Below the pieces are notes generated by a model. The model was not told the origin of the DNA. It made no database searches and saw only the letters and a program-made list of their open reading frames with translations. Made by a program: the position numbers and the translations under genes. This document shows positions 8,228 through 17,418 of a stretch of 64,000 nt of DNA, one piece after another; the first letter of the stretch is position 1, and every line of letters starts with the position of its first letter. Origin of the DNA: SHZL01 sp963784425 (GTDB taxonomy: Bacteria; Pseudomonadota; Gammaproteobacteria; Xanthomonadales; SZUA-36); the NCBI GenBank assembly GCA_963784425.1, contig CAWARM010000015.1, positions 186,001-250,000 of the forward strand, given 5' to 3'.

Positions 8228-9664
8228 ATGTCAAAAAAGCCGCTTGCTATGATGAATTCTGTGCCGGAAGGTCGTGAAGAAGATTTGGCTGGAGGTGGCT
8301 GGCAGCTGAATGCGCTGGCGCCCCTGGCGGCAGCCATTGTTGGCGCGCTTCATCCAGGCGCATCGGCGCAAGCGCAAGTGCCACCGATGTCAGATGAAGA
8401 TGAACTGGGTATCGAGACAGTGATCGTCACCGCGACGAAGCGCTCCATCAATCTGCAAGACGTGCCGCAGAGTATTACGGCCTTCTCGAACGCCGACATT
8501 GCGAAAATGGACTTCAAGAGCATGGAAGACTATATGAAGGCCATTCCCAGCGCCTCGTTGGTCAACAGCATGCCAGGGCGAAACTCCTTGTCTATGCGGG
8601 GCATCTCGACCGGGTCCAATGAGTACCGGACGGATAGCCAGGTCGCAGTCTACCTGGATGAGCAGCCGATCACTTCCATCTCGCAACAGCCCGAAGTGCG
8701 CATGGTCGATATCGCACGGCTCGAAGCCCTGCCTGGCCCGCAAGGAACATTGTTCGGCTCCAGTTCGCAATCGGGTACCCTGCGCATTATCACCAACCAA
8801 CCGAATTTCGAGGGATTTTCCGGCCAGGCCGAAGGGGCTCTCTCCGCAACCAACGGTGGCGCGCCGAGTTACGAAGGCAACGGAGTCCTGAACATACCCG
8901 TTGTTGATGACAAGCTGGCCATCCGCCTGGTCGGTTTCTACTCACACGATGGTGGTTATGTCGATAACGTTCTCGGCGACACCATCTCCGGAAATCCGGG
9001 TGCGTACGAGAGTCCACTCACCAATGTGGCCGTCGCGCAGAACAACCAGAACACCTACGACGAGTGGGGTGGCAGGGTTGTTGCACTCTGGCAAATCAGT
9101 GATAAGTGGCAGTCGAACATCAGTTACATCATGCAGAACAGCAAAGCCGACGGGACCTGGGAGACTGATCCCTATCTCGGCGATTACAATGTAACCCGAT
9201 TCTTCGACGAATTCCGCGATGACAAATGGTGGCAGGCTTCAATTAACTTCAATGGTGACCTGGGGTTTGCCGAGTTCGTTTCAACCACGTCCTACTTCGA
9301 CCGCACCTCGTCCTATGAATGGGACAACCAGGTGTACAACCAGTGGCAAACCAGCTACTACGGCATTTACAACGGGTTTTTGCCTTACGATTTTCAGTAC
9401 GAATTTGGCACCATTTTCAATTTCCAGACACAAAAACGTTTTGCCCAGGAATTCCGCCTGACCTCACAGAGCGAGAGTAAACTGCAGTGGATGGTGGGCG
9501 CGTTTTATGACGAAGTGAAGGACGCCTGGAACTATGGCTCCCAGATTGACGCTCTGACTCAAACGACCGCATGGGATGCGATCAACAATGGCTGGGAGTA
9601 CACTTACAACGGTTACACCTACCACCACTATGGCGCCTGCGACTATGCGGCTGCACGGCTATGA
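8228..9664 (+). pseudogene. TonB-dependent outer-membrane receptor, N-terminal part (frameshifted)
   Basis: The first 478 codons carry an N-terminal export region ending near GASAQAQ, a TonB-box-like ETVIVTATKR, a plug domain (VPQSITAFS, RGISTG, VAVYLDEQPI, LPGPQGTLFGSSSQSGTLRI) and the first barrel strands. The frame then stops at 9662-9664, while the rest of the barrel continues one frame over from about 9645. Together the two parts would make a receptor of about 840 residues of the kind common in marine gammaproteobacteria, importing iron chelates or large nutrients across the outer membrane. The break could be a sequencing indel, decay or, less likely, a recoding site. Confidence 0.85.
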
Positions 9665-10745
9665 TGTAGCGTGCCCCTTGCCGGACACCACCATAACCTA
9701 CGTCAACGACTACAACAGAAAAATCAAACAACTGGCGTTTTTTGGTGAGCTGACCTACAACCTGACGGATAAGTGGACGGTCACCGGCGGAATGCGCTGG
9801 TTCCAGTTCAAGCGCAACGACCTGCAGGTTTACCAGGTGCCCAAGGGACTGCCACCGCTCGGCTCCTTCGGTAAAGGCGAAGGTATTTACGCCAGCGACG
9901 GCAAGGACAGCGACGTGGTCTGGAAATTTAGCACCCAGTACAATTTCACCGACGACACCATGGTCTATGCCCTCTTCAGCGAAGGATTCCGCCTCGGTGG
10001 CAACAACAGTCCCAGGGCCGCGGCTACTGGTACCATTCCCGCAACCTATAACCCGGACCTGCTGAAAAACTATGAGTTGGGAGCAAAGACCGAGTGGCTG
10101 GACAACCGGCTGTTACTCAACCTGACGCTGTTCGATATGCAGTGGTCTGACATACAGATCAACAGCCGGGTTGGCGACGGTCCGTGGTGGCTGCGCGGCA
10201 CGTGGAATGGTCAGACGGGAGAGAGCATTGGCGCCGAGTTCAACTTCGAATGGCAGGCAACCCACAATCTGTCCTTTGAAGGCAGCGCTTATTTTGCGGA
10301 CTCCAAGTACACAGCCGACAGTTATGACCCAAGGGGCAACCTGTATCTTCAGGACGGCGAGGATATGCCGAACGCACCCAAGGTGAAATACTGGCTGGCC
10401 GCGGAATATACCATTCCAGGTTTTGCCGGCTTGAATGGCGATCTCTGGATCCGCTACGACACCTCCTACCAGGGCAAAACCTGGGACAACATCGATGCGG
10501 CGATCGATGATGATCCGGAAGGCATCGTACCTGCCTGGCATTCCAGCAACCTGCAGATTGGCCTGGACATGCAAAACAATTGGGACTTGACCTTGATGGT
10601 GCGCAATATCTGGAACAACCATGGCCTCACGTCCCTGTACAACAGCACCTATGCCTCCGACTGGTTCGGCGACCCGAGATGGCGCAACGAGCGCACCCTG
10701 GTGCGGCCGCGCACGATTGCCCTAAGCGTTACCAAACGCTTCTGA
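9645..10745 (+). pseudogene. TonB-dependent receptor, C-terminal barrel part (frameshifted)
   Basis: This frame resumes the barrel of the receptor that starts at 8228, shifted by one base. It shows the typical FGELTYNLTDKWTVTGGMRW, YALFSEGFRLGGNNSP, NPDLLKNYELGAKTEWLDNR and a final TIALSVTKRF ending in the C-terminal Phe needed for outer-membrane insertion. It has no ribosome-binding site or signal peptide of its own, so it is part of one broken gene. The junction lies in roughly 9640-9660 and not in a long homopolymer. Confidence 0.85.
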
Positions 10746-10792
10746 CGGTGACCCGCCGGCGCGGTGCAGGCGGGTAAAACGCAGTTGGGGCA

Positions 10793-11710
10793 GTGAAGCT
10801 TCTTACCACTTCGGTCGTGCGCGGCAGCCACACGCTGCGGAGCCACGGTGGTGTCTATCTCATCGACCTGGAACATCAGTCGGTCATGCAGACCACTGGA
10901 CTGGAATAAATCGGACATCGACTGGCAGGCCCGCGGCTGGGAGCGCGGCTTCCGCGGCATTGCCTTTGACAAGGAGACGGTTTTCCTTGCAGCCGGCGAT
11001 GAGCTGTTTGCCTATTCGCCGGATTTTCGCCGCATCGGGTCCTGGCGTAACCGCTACCTGAAACACTGCGATGAAATCGTTGTTTATGGGCGCACGCTGT
11101 TCCTGGCCTCTACCGGCTTCGACAGCATTCTGGCCTTCGACCTCGACACGCATGAATTCAACTGGGCCATGCAGGTCAAGGAGAAGGACTTCCACTACCA
11201 GGGATCAACCTTCGACCCGAAGCTGGATGATGGACCGCTGATGCTGAACAAGCTGCACATCAACAACGTGCATTGCGACAGCAATGGCATGTACATCTCG
11301 GGCTTGCGTACCGGCGGCATGCTGCATTTCAACGGCAAGACCGTGTTGATGTCGGCGGAATTACCGCCGGGCAGTCACAACGCGCGGCCCTTCCGCGACG
11401 GCGTGCTGTTCAATGACAGCGAAGCGCACGTGTTGCGTTACTCGGGCCGTAACACCGACGCTGAAGACCGCGCGATGGCAGTGCCGGCATTTGCGGCCAA
11501 AGACCTGTTGCATACGAACAGACGATGATGCGGCAACCGGGGTTTGCACGCGGGCTGTGCGTACTCTCCAATACCGTGGTCGCCGGGGGATCGTCACCCT
11601 CTACCGTCAGCCTGTATGACCTGGCAGCAAACTGCCGCCTGCTTTCCGTCAACCTGAGCATGGACGTGCGCAACGCGATACATGGTCTTGCGTGCTGGCC
11701 GTACGACTAA
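10793..11710 (+). pseudogene. Propeller-like protein resembling TIGR03032/DUF4915 proteins, two frameshifts
   Basis: A GTG at 10793 begins VKLLTTSVVRGSHTLRSHGG and is followed by GVYLIDLEHQSVMQTTG, then the frame breaks near 10895. The core (RPLDWNKSDIDWQARGWERG onwards) continues in another frame to 11528, and the end (MMRQPGFARGLCVL to ACWPYD) needs a second shift near 11515. The repeated short strands with FDLDTHEFNWAM and LHINNVHCDSNGMYISGL look like beta-propeller blades. Similar proteins of unknown function occur near sulfotransferase genes, as here. The family assignment is from memory of motifs and is tentative. Confidence 0.6.
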
Positions 11711-11719
11711 GCGAAACGA

Positions 11720-12940
11720 CTACAGTCCGGCGTTCCTGACGGTTTCGGGCAACTCCCGGACGATGTCGTCAAGCACCTCCTGCCACGGCCCGAGATGCTT
11801 TTCATAGCGGCGCCATTTTCCCAGTGCGCCACGATAGATGGGCTGGCGCACCTGCTCGGAGCTGGCCGTTTTCACGGCCCGCTCGGTGGTGTAGAACTGC
11901 AGGCACTGATCCTCAAAGGGCAGGCCGCAAAACTCCAGTACCCGCCTGACCTGGCCTTCGAGATCTGTAACCGTTTCTTCGTAGTGCACATCCAGAATCT
12001 TTCCGGGCAAGGCGGAATGCCAGTGCGTCATCATGGCGTGGTACTGCCGGTAATATTCAGCGATCTCAAACATGTCGTAGGTGAAGTTCTGGCCCTGGCC
12101 AAACAACTGTTTATACGCCCCAAGGCAGCTGTCCATGGGATGCCGCCGTGTATTGATTATTTTTGCGTTGGGTAATATCAGGCTCACCAGGCCGATATGG
12201 GAAAAGTTGTTGGGCAGTTTGTCGGTAAAGTACGGCCTGTCCGTCGACCGGTGGCGGCGGGTGTCGTCCAGATACTGCTCGCCGTAGGCTTTGAGGTCCT
12301 TGGCGCGCAGATCCCGGACGGCTTCCGGGTACTGCACGTTGTCACGCCGGTAACGCCCAATGGAGCTCGCGATCTTGCTCAGGATCGGCAGCTCGGCCGT
12401 TCCTTCGACCTGGCTGTGGCTGGCCAGGATCTGCTCGATCAGCGTCGATCCGGAGCGCGGCAGGCCGACGATAAAAATGGGATCAGCCGCCTGGCAGCCC
12501 TGACCTGCGCGCTCCGCCAGAAACTCCCGGCTGAATACCTCCATGATCTTTGCTTGCCGCAATTCGAATTCGTTGAGGTCGTACTGGATCTGGGTGCGCT
12601 GCAGCTGGTTGCCGGAATGATAGTAATGCCACGCCTTGTCATAATCCCGGCGGTCCTCATACGCTTTTCCCAGCGCAAAGCGGAAATGAATCTCCGGGCT
12701 GGTTTTCAGGTCCTCGCGTTCGAGCTGTTGCTCCATGGCCGTGACTTCGTGTTTCTCGAATTTGAATACCTTGAGGTTGGCCATGCTCCAGTACACTTCC
12801 CCGAAATCCGGTTTTTCCCGGATGGCGGCCCGGTAGGCCTGCAGTGCACCCGCCTGGTCGCCGATGGTTTTCAGTACGTGGGCATAGCCCATCTGCATGC
12901 CCGGAGCATTGGCATCCAGTGCTACGGACCTGTGCAAAAG
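11720..12940 (-). pseudogene. TPR-sulfotransferase, C-terminal TPR and sulfotransferase domain (frameshifted)
   Basis: This frame carries the last TPR units (MQMGYAHVLKTIGDQAGALQ, PEIHFRFALGKAYEDRRDYD) and a complete sulfotransferase domain. The PAPS 5'-phosphosulfate loop is IFIVGLPRSGSTLIEQILAS, and the 3'-phosphate region includes INTRRHPMDSCLGAYKQLF. The domain would transfer a sulfo group from PAPS to a carbohydrate, peptide or small molecule. It is out of frame with the N-terminal TPR part; the junction is near 12930-12945, in the GCTTTTGCACAGG stretch. The upstream cysD-cysNC pair makes the donor PAPS. Confidence 0.8.
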
Positions 12941-13782
12941 CCTGTACGCTTTCTTCCACGTTGCCGGCGCGGGCATGGGCATTACCCAGCCCGCCCCAGG
13001 CCTCGGCGTCTTCGGGAGCAAGCCGGGTTGCTTCGCTGAAAGCGGCTATTGCATCGAGGAACTTGCTGCGCTCCATCAACACCGGGCCAAGCAACATCCA
13101 GGCAGCGACAAAGCCCGGCGCTATTTGCGTGGCGTGTCGTAGCAGCGCCTCCGCATCGTCCAAATGGAGTTTCTTGCTGTAGTAGATACCGGCCAGGTAG
13201 CGCATGGCATCAACATTCTCCGGATTGTCCCGGAGGATGTTTTTCAGGCGATTCACCGCTTCGTCGAAATGCCCGGCCTGCATGTGTTCAACAGCGCCGG
13301 CAACCAGCCCCTTGTCGGTATCGAGTTCCAGGTATTCCCGGAACTCCTGGTCGGCTTCCTTGCCCTTGCCCAAAGCAGCCAGCGCCTGGCCGAGCTTCTT
13401 GTGGACCAGTGGCAGCCGTGGCTCGTGCTTGATCGCCGCCTCGAACCAGGGAATCGCTTCAGCAAACCGGCTTCTGCAGGGCAAAGATGCTGCCGAGGTC
13501 TTCCAGCAGCAAGGGCGACTTGGGTTCCATGGACAGGGCAAAGCGAATCTGCTCTTCAGCTTCCTTCAGCCGGCCCTGCTTCATGAGCGCGTGCCCGAGG
13601 AGCCTGATGTGATCCTTGCAGCCGGGATTGAGTAACAGGTAGTCGCGGCAGGCTTCTTCGGCGCGCAGCGGCCGGTTAGCCTGCAGGGCCGCGAGGGCGG
13701 AAGCCAGGCTTTCTTGTCTTTTTGACGGCGGGTTGGCGTCATGGTCATTGCAGGCTGGCAGCGGATCTGTGTTGACGGTCAT
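12930..13782 (-). pseudogene. TPR-sulfotransferase, N-terminal TPR part with a further internal frameshift
   Basis: The gene starts at ATG 13782, two bases beyond the M20 peptidase stop on the same strand. Codons from 13782 to about 13470 give SLASALAALQANRPLRAEEA and a first TPR pair, then the frame stops at 13459. The next frame, usable from about 13475 to 12940, continues with RFAEAIPWFEAAIKHEPRLP and four or more 34-residue TPR units (for example DAEAWGGLGNAHARAGNVEE). Removing one base near 13470 and one near 12940 would restore a single protein of about 685 residues. TPR modules in this family probably hold the acceptor protein. Confidence 0.75.
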
Positions 13783-13784
13783 AT

Positions 13785-15371
13785 TTACATTAAAAAGGCC
13801 GGTAAACGGAAAAATGCCGCAATCGAAATATACGCTCCCCGCCCCTCGGCGAAAGTCTCAAGGCCGGTTAAAACCGCCGCATAAATCTCGATGGCATCCC
13901 ACAGGTTCTGCAGCCGCAGGTTCTCGTCCTTGCCGTGCTGGTTATTGTCGTGGTTGGCGATGGGCAGGATCAGGATGGGCGCGCCAACAGCTTCCTCGAC
14001 CAGGTACAGCGGCAGGCTGCCGCCGCCGGTCGGCAGCTGGATCAGGCTGCCGTCGGCCAGATCGTTGACGATGGCAGCCACCTTTTGCGCAATGGGCAGG
14101 TTCATGGGCGCACGGTAGGCAGGATAGCCGGAGTTCTCCCATTCCAGCCGCGCAATGTGTTGGTGGCTGGCGCGCTCCTGTGCAGTTGGGTCCTGGTACA
14201 CAATGAAATAACCCTGCTCGCGGATATGCTGCTCTATGGCCGCGCGCAGGAAATCAGGGGTTTGTGCCGGCACCAGCCGCAGGTCGATTGAGGCCGTGGC
14301 TGAGGTCTGGATGGTGTTGCTGGCCTGCTCGCCCACATCGCCGGAGCGAATACCACGCACATTGAGGGCCGGGCGCATGATGGCCAGCTCCAGGCGGTCG
14401 GGAGTTTCGGGCCGAACGATGCCCAGCTCGCTGATCAGTGCACTGTCCACATCGGGCGCAGCGGCAATGGCTTCGAGTTCGCCCAGGCTGGGCGGCACTA
14501 CCTGCCCGTAGTAGTTGGCAATCAGGATATTGCCGGCCGGGTCACGCATGGACGTGAGCAGCTCCGCCAGGCGCATGATAGGGTTGGGTGCCCAGTTACC
14601 GTAATGCCCGCTGTGCAGTGGCCGGTTAGGGCCGTAAACGGTCAGGTTGAAACCGTAACTGCCGCGCACACCGTAGCTCAGTTGCCAGCGGCGGCTTTGA
14701 TGCACCGGCCCATCACAAAACAGCCACAGGTCGGCTTTCAGCAAATCCCGGTTTTGCGCCAGTATTTCCGCCAGGTGCGGTGAGCCCGCTTCCTCTTCTC
14801 CTTCGAAGAACAACTTGAGGTTGACCGCCAGCGCAATGTCGTTGGCATCCAGTGCATCCAGCGCCGCCAAAAGTGCAGTAATGGGCGCCTTGTCGTCACC
14901 GGCGGAGCGGGCAAAAAGGCGGGATTCGGGGTTGAACGGGGCGGTCAGTGGGATGACCTTGCCGCCCTGTTCGACCGGCGCATCGCGCAGCAGCGGTGTC
15001 CACGGGTCAGAGGCCCAGTCCGCGGCATTAACCGGCTGGCCATCGTAATGCACATAGATCATCAGGGTGGTGCCAGCTCCGGGCGTAAGCCGCTCGGCCA
15101 GAACGGCCGGGGGGCTGCCGCTCACTTCCAGCAGGCGCACCGCGAAATTACGTGACTTGAACAGACCGCTGATGTAATCAGCATTGCGGCGTATGTTTAC
15201 CGTGTCGCTGGCCAAGTTCGGGATGCTCAGCAATTGCACAAATCCGTCCACGATGGCCTGTTCGTTTTGCCCGCGCCACTGCCGCGCGGCAGCAACGGGA
15301 TCGGCCACGGAATTCACGGGCGCAAGGAGCGCCAGGTTCAGGGCAAGGAGAGTGGTGACATGTCGGTACAT
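13785..15371 (-). CDS. Exported M20 family metallopeptidase
   Basis: The 528-residue protein has a signal peptide (HVTTLLALNLALLAPVNSVA) and an M20/M25/M40 dizinc peptidase fold. IYVHYDGQPV supplies the first metal histidine and catalytic aspartate, SAGDDKAP the bridging aspartate and FEGEEEAGSP the general-base glutamate; HDNNQHGKDENLR supplies the C-terminal metal histidine. Members cleave dipeptides or deacylate amino acids, and the periplasmic location suggests scavenging of peptides. ATG 15371 is chosen because the signal peptide begins there; the frame stays open upstream but without conserved content. It is immediately upstream of the TPR-sulfotransferase gene. Confidence 0.88.
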   Translation of the reverse strand: MYRHVTTLLALNLALLAPVNSVADPVAAARQWRGQNEQAIVDGFVQLLSIPNLASDTVNIRRNADYISGLFKSRNFAVRLLEVSGSPPAVLAERLTPGAGTTLMIYVHYDGQPVNAADWASDPWTPLLRDAPVEQGGKVIPLTAPFNPESRLFARSAGDDKAPITALLAALDALDANDIALAVNLKLFFEGEEEAGSPHLAEILAQNRDLLKADLWLFCDGPVHQSRRWQLSYGVRGSYGFNLTVYGPNRPLHSGHYGNWAPNPIMRLAELLTSMRDPAGNILIANYYGQVVPPSLGELEAIAAAPDVDSALISELGIVRPETPDRLELAIMRPALNVRGIRSGDVGEQASNTIQTSATASIDLRLVPAQTPDFLRAAIEQHIREQGYFIVYQDPTAQERASHQHIARLEWENSGYPAYRAPMNLPIAQKVAAIVNDLADGSLIQLPTGGGSLPLYLVEEAVGAPILILPIANHDNNQHGKDENLRLQNLWDAIEIYAAVLTGLETFAEGRGAYISIAAFFRLPAFLM

Positions 15372-15597
15372 TGCGTGCTCAATAGGCCTTGCAAGAAAGG
15401 CACCCACAGTAGGACTCACGCCGCCTGACTGCAAGCGATTCAATGGCCACCCGGCTGTTGTGCCGGGGTGCGGGCGGCGAGGCTGGGCGCACGCCGCGAA
15501 CATTTTGTATATTAATTAATGCACCTCCGGAACAAAAACGTTATCCTTGCGCCAAACTCCGCGTGGCTTATCACTTTCGTCAGGATTCCAGCAGGTT

Positions 15598-17418
15598 ATG
15601 AAACGGACGGACACTTCAAATCCGGACTACTATCACAGGGTCGTGGACTGCCAATGGGGCTGCCCCGCGCACACCGATGTCCCCGAATATATTCGCCTGA
15701 TCGCCCAGGGCCGCTTCACCGATGCCTACATGGTCAACCGGGAAAGCAACGTATTTCCCGGTATCCTTGGGCGGGTTTGCGACCGCCCGTGTGAACCGGC
15801 CTGCCGGCGGGGGCGCATGGACGAACAACCGGTGGCGATCTGCCGCTTGAAGCGCGTCGCCGCTGATCACAAGGACGACATCCAGGATCGTCTGCCGGTC
15901 GTACCGAAGAAGAAAAACGGCAAAAAGATTGCACTGGTCGGCGCGGGCTGCGCGTCCCTGACGGTGGCCAATGACCTCATGCCGCTGGGTTACGACTGCA
16001 CGATTTTTGAAGCCCAGGCCGTGGCCGGTGGTTTGATGCGCTACAACATCCCCGCCTTCCGCCTGCCGGCAGAGGTACTGCAGGAAGAAATCGATTACAT
16101 CGTCAACATGGGCGTTGAGGTGAAATACAACCACCGCGTTGAAAGCCTCAAGGACTTGCTGGATGAAGGTTATGACGCGGTTTTCGTTGGCACTGGCGCA
16201 CCACGTGGCAAGGAGCTCAAGCTGCCCGGCCGCTATGACACCGAAAACATTTACATCGGCATCGACTGGCTCGAATCGGTCGCCTTTGGCCACATCGAGT
16301 CCATCGGTGAAAAAGTTCTGATCATCGGCGTTGGCAATACCGCCATGGATTGTTGCCGTACTTCGCTGCGTTTGGGCGCCAGGAGCGTCAAGGTGATGGC
16401 GCGCAAGCCGCGCGAGTTCTTCAAGGCCTCTGCCTGGGAGCTGGAAGACGCCGAGGAAGAAAACGTTGAAATCATCGTCAACCACTCGCCCAGGGAATTC
16501 GTGGTGGAGAGTGGCAAGCTCAAGGGCATGACCTTCGAGATGATGGAATACGTGATCGAAAACGGCCGCATTGCCGCTGAGAAGATCACCGGCGAGGTGT
16601 TCATACCCTGCGATGATGTGATATTGGCCATCGGCCAGGAAAACGCTTTTCCCTGGATTGAGCGCGATCTTGGCATCGAGCTCAACAAGTGGGAAGAACC
16701 AACGGTCGACAAAATCACCTTCGAATCCACCCGCAAAGGAGTGTTCTTTGGGGGCGATTCCGCGTTTGGCCCCAAGAACATCATCTGGGCGGTGGAACAG
16801 GGCCACCAGGCAGCTATTTCCATACACCGCTATTGCCAGGATGAGCCGCTGCACGAGCGCCTGCCTCCAACGCTCAACCTCGGCAGCCGCAAGATGGGCA
16901 TGCACGAGTGGAGTTATTCCAACGATTTCGACCCGGCCGCGCGCCGCAAGATGATGCACGTATCGCTGCAGAGCCGCTTCAAGGAACTGGGCCGCGAAGT
17001 CGAGCTGGGTTTCGATGCGGAACAGACCGCGAAAGAAGTTGAACGCTGCCTGAACTGTGATATCCAGACGGTATTTTTCGATTCCCTGTGCATCGAGTGC
17101 GATGCTTGCCTGGATATTTGCCCGACCCAGTGTCTGACCATCACGGCAAACGGTGAGAGGGAAGACCTGTTGCAGCGGCTGAAAGCCCCGGTACTCGAAG
17201 CCGGGCAGCCCTTGTTTGTTTCCGACGCGTTGAAACAGACCGGACGCGTCATGGTCAAGGATGAGAATTTCTGCATTCACTGCGGCCTCTGCGCCGAGCG
17301 CTGCCCCACGGCTGCCTGGGACATGCAGAAGTCCTTCCTTCAATTTCCCCAGGCCGCTGACTACACCAGCGGCAGCCACAGTGGTAAGAGCCCATGCCAG
17401 CAACGCAAAGCCGGATAA
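15598..17418 (+). CDS. FAD-dependent oxidoreductase with [4Fe-4S] domains, partner of KorAB
   Basis: The 606-residue protein looks like a glutamate-synthase small-subunit-type flavoprotein extended by a ferredoxin domain. The N-terminus has CQWGCPAHTDVPEYI and CDRPCEPACRRG (Fe-S), then an FAD site (VGAGCASLTVANDL), an NAD(P)H site (LIIGVGNTAMDCCRTSLRLG) and two C-terminal C-x2-C-x2-C-x3-C clusters (CIECDACLDICP, CIHCGLCAERCP). The third glycine of the usual GxGxxG FAD motif is a serine here. It overlaps the KorA gene by 25 bases, so it probably passes electrons between NAD(P)H and the 2-oxoacid oxidoreductase. ATG 15598 is preferred to the upstream in-frame TTG 15547. Confidence 0.85.
   Translation: MKRTDTSNPDYYHRVVDCQWGCPAHTDVPEYIRLIAQGRFTDAYMVNRESNVFPGILGRVCDRPCEPACRRGRMDEQPVAICRLKRVAADHKDDIQDRLPVVPKKKNGKKIALVGAGCASLTVANDLMPLGYDCTIFEAQAVAGGLMRYNIPAFRLPAEVLQEEIDYIVNMGVEVKYNHRVESLKDLLDEGYDAVFVGTGAPRGKELKLPGRYDTENIYIGIDWLESVAFGHIESIGEKVLIIGVGNTAMDCCRTSLRLGARSVKVMARKPREFFKASAWELEDAEEENVEIIVNHSPREFVVESGKLKGMTFEMMEYVIENGRIAAEKITGEVFIPCDDVILAIGQENAFPWIERDLGIELNKWEEPTVDKITFESTRKGVFFGGDSAFGPKNIIWAVEQGHQAAISIHRYCQDEPLHERLPPTLNLGSRKMGMHEWSYSNDFDPAARRKMMHVSLQSRFKELGREVELGFDAEQTAKEVERCLNCDIQTVFFDSLCIECDACLDICPTQCLTITANGEREDLLQRLKAPVLEAGQPLFVSDALKQTGRVMVKDENFCIHCGLCAERCPTAAWDMQKSFLQFPQAADYTSGSHSGKSPCQQRKAG

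Noticed and set aside
9640..9664. Programmed frameshift in the TonB receptor
   Set aside because: No slippery heptamer or following stem-loop was seen, and other nearby genes are also broken, so an indel is simpler.
12197..13039. + strand frame of 280 codons over the sulfotransferase
   Set aside because: It is antisense to the sulfotransferase domain, which has the PAPS loop on the other strand.
15616..17403. Minus-strand frame of 595 codons
   Set aside because: It mirrors the FAD/Fe-S oxidoreductase on the + strand; the minus translation has no recognisable motifs.
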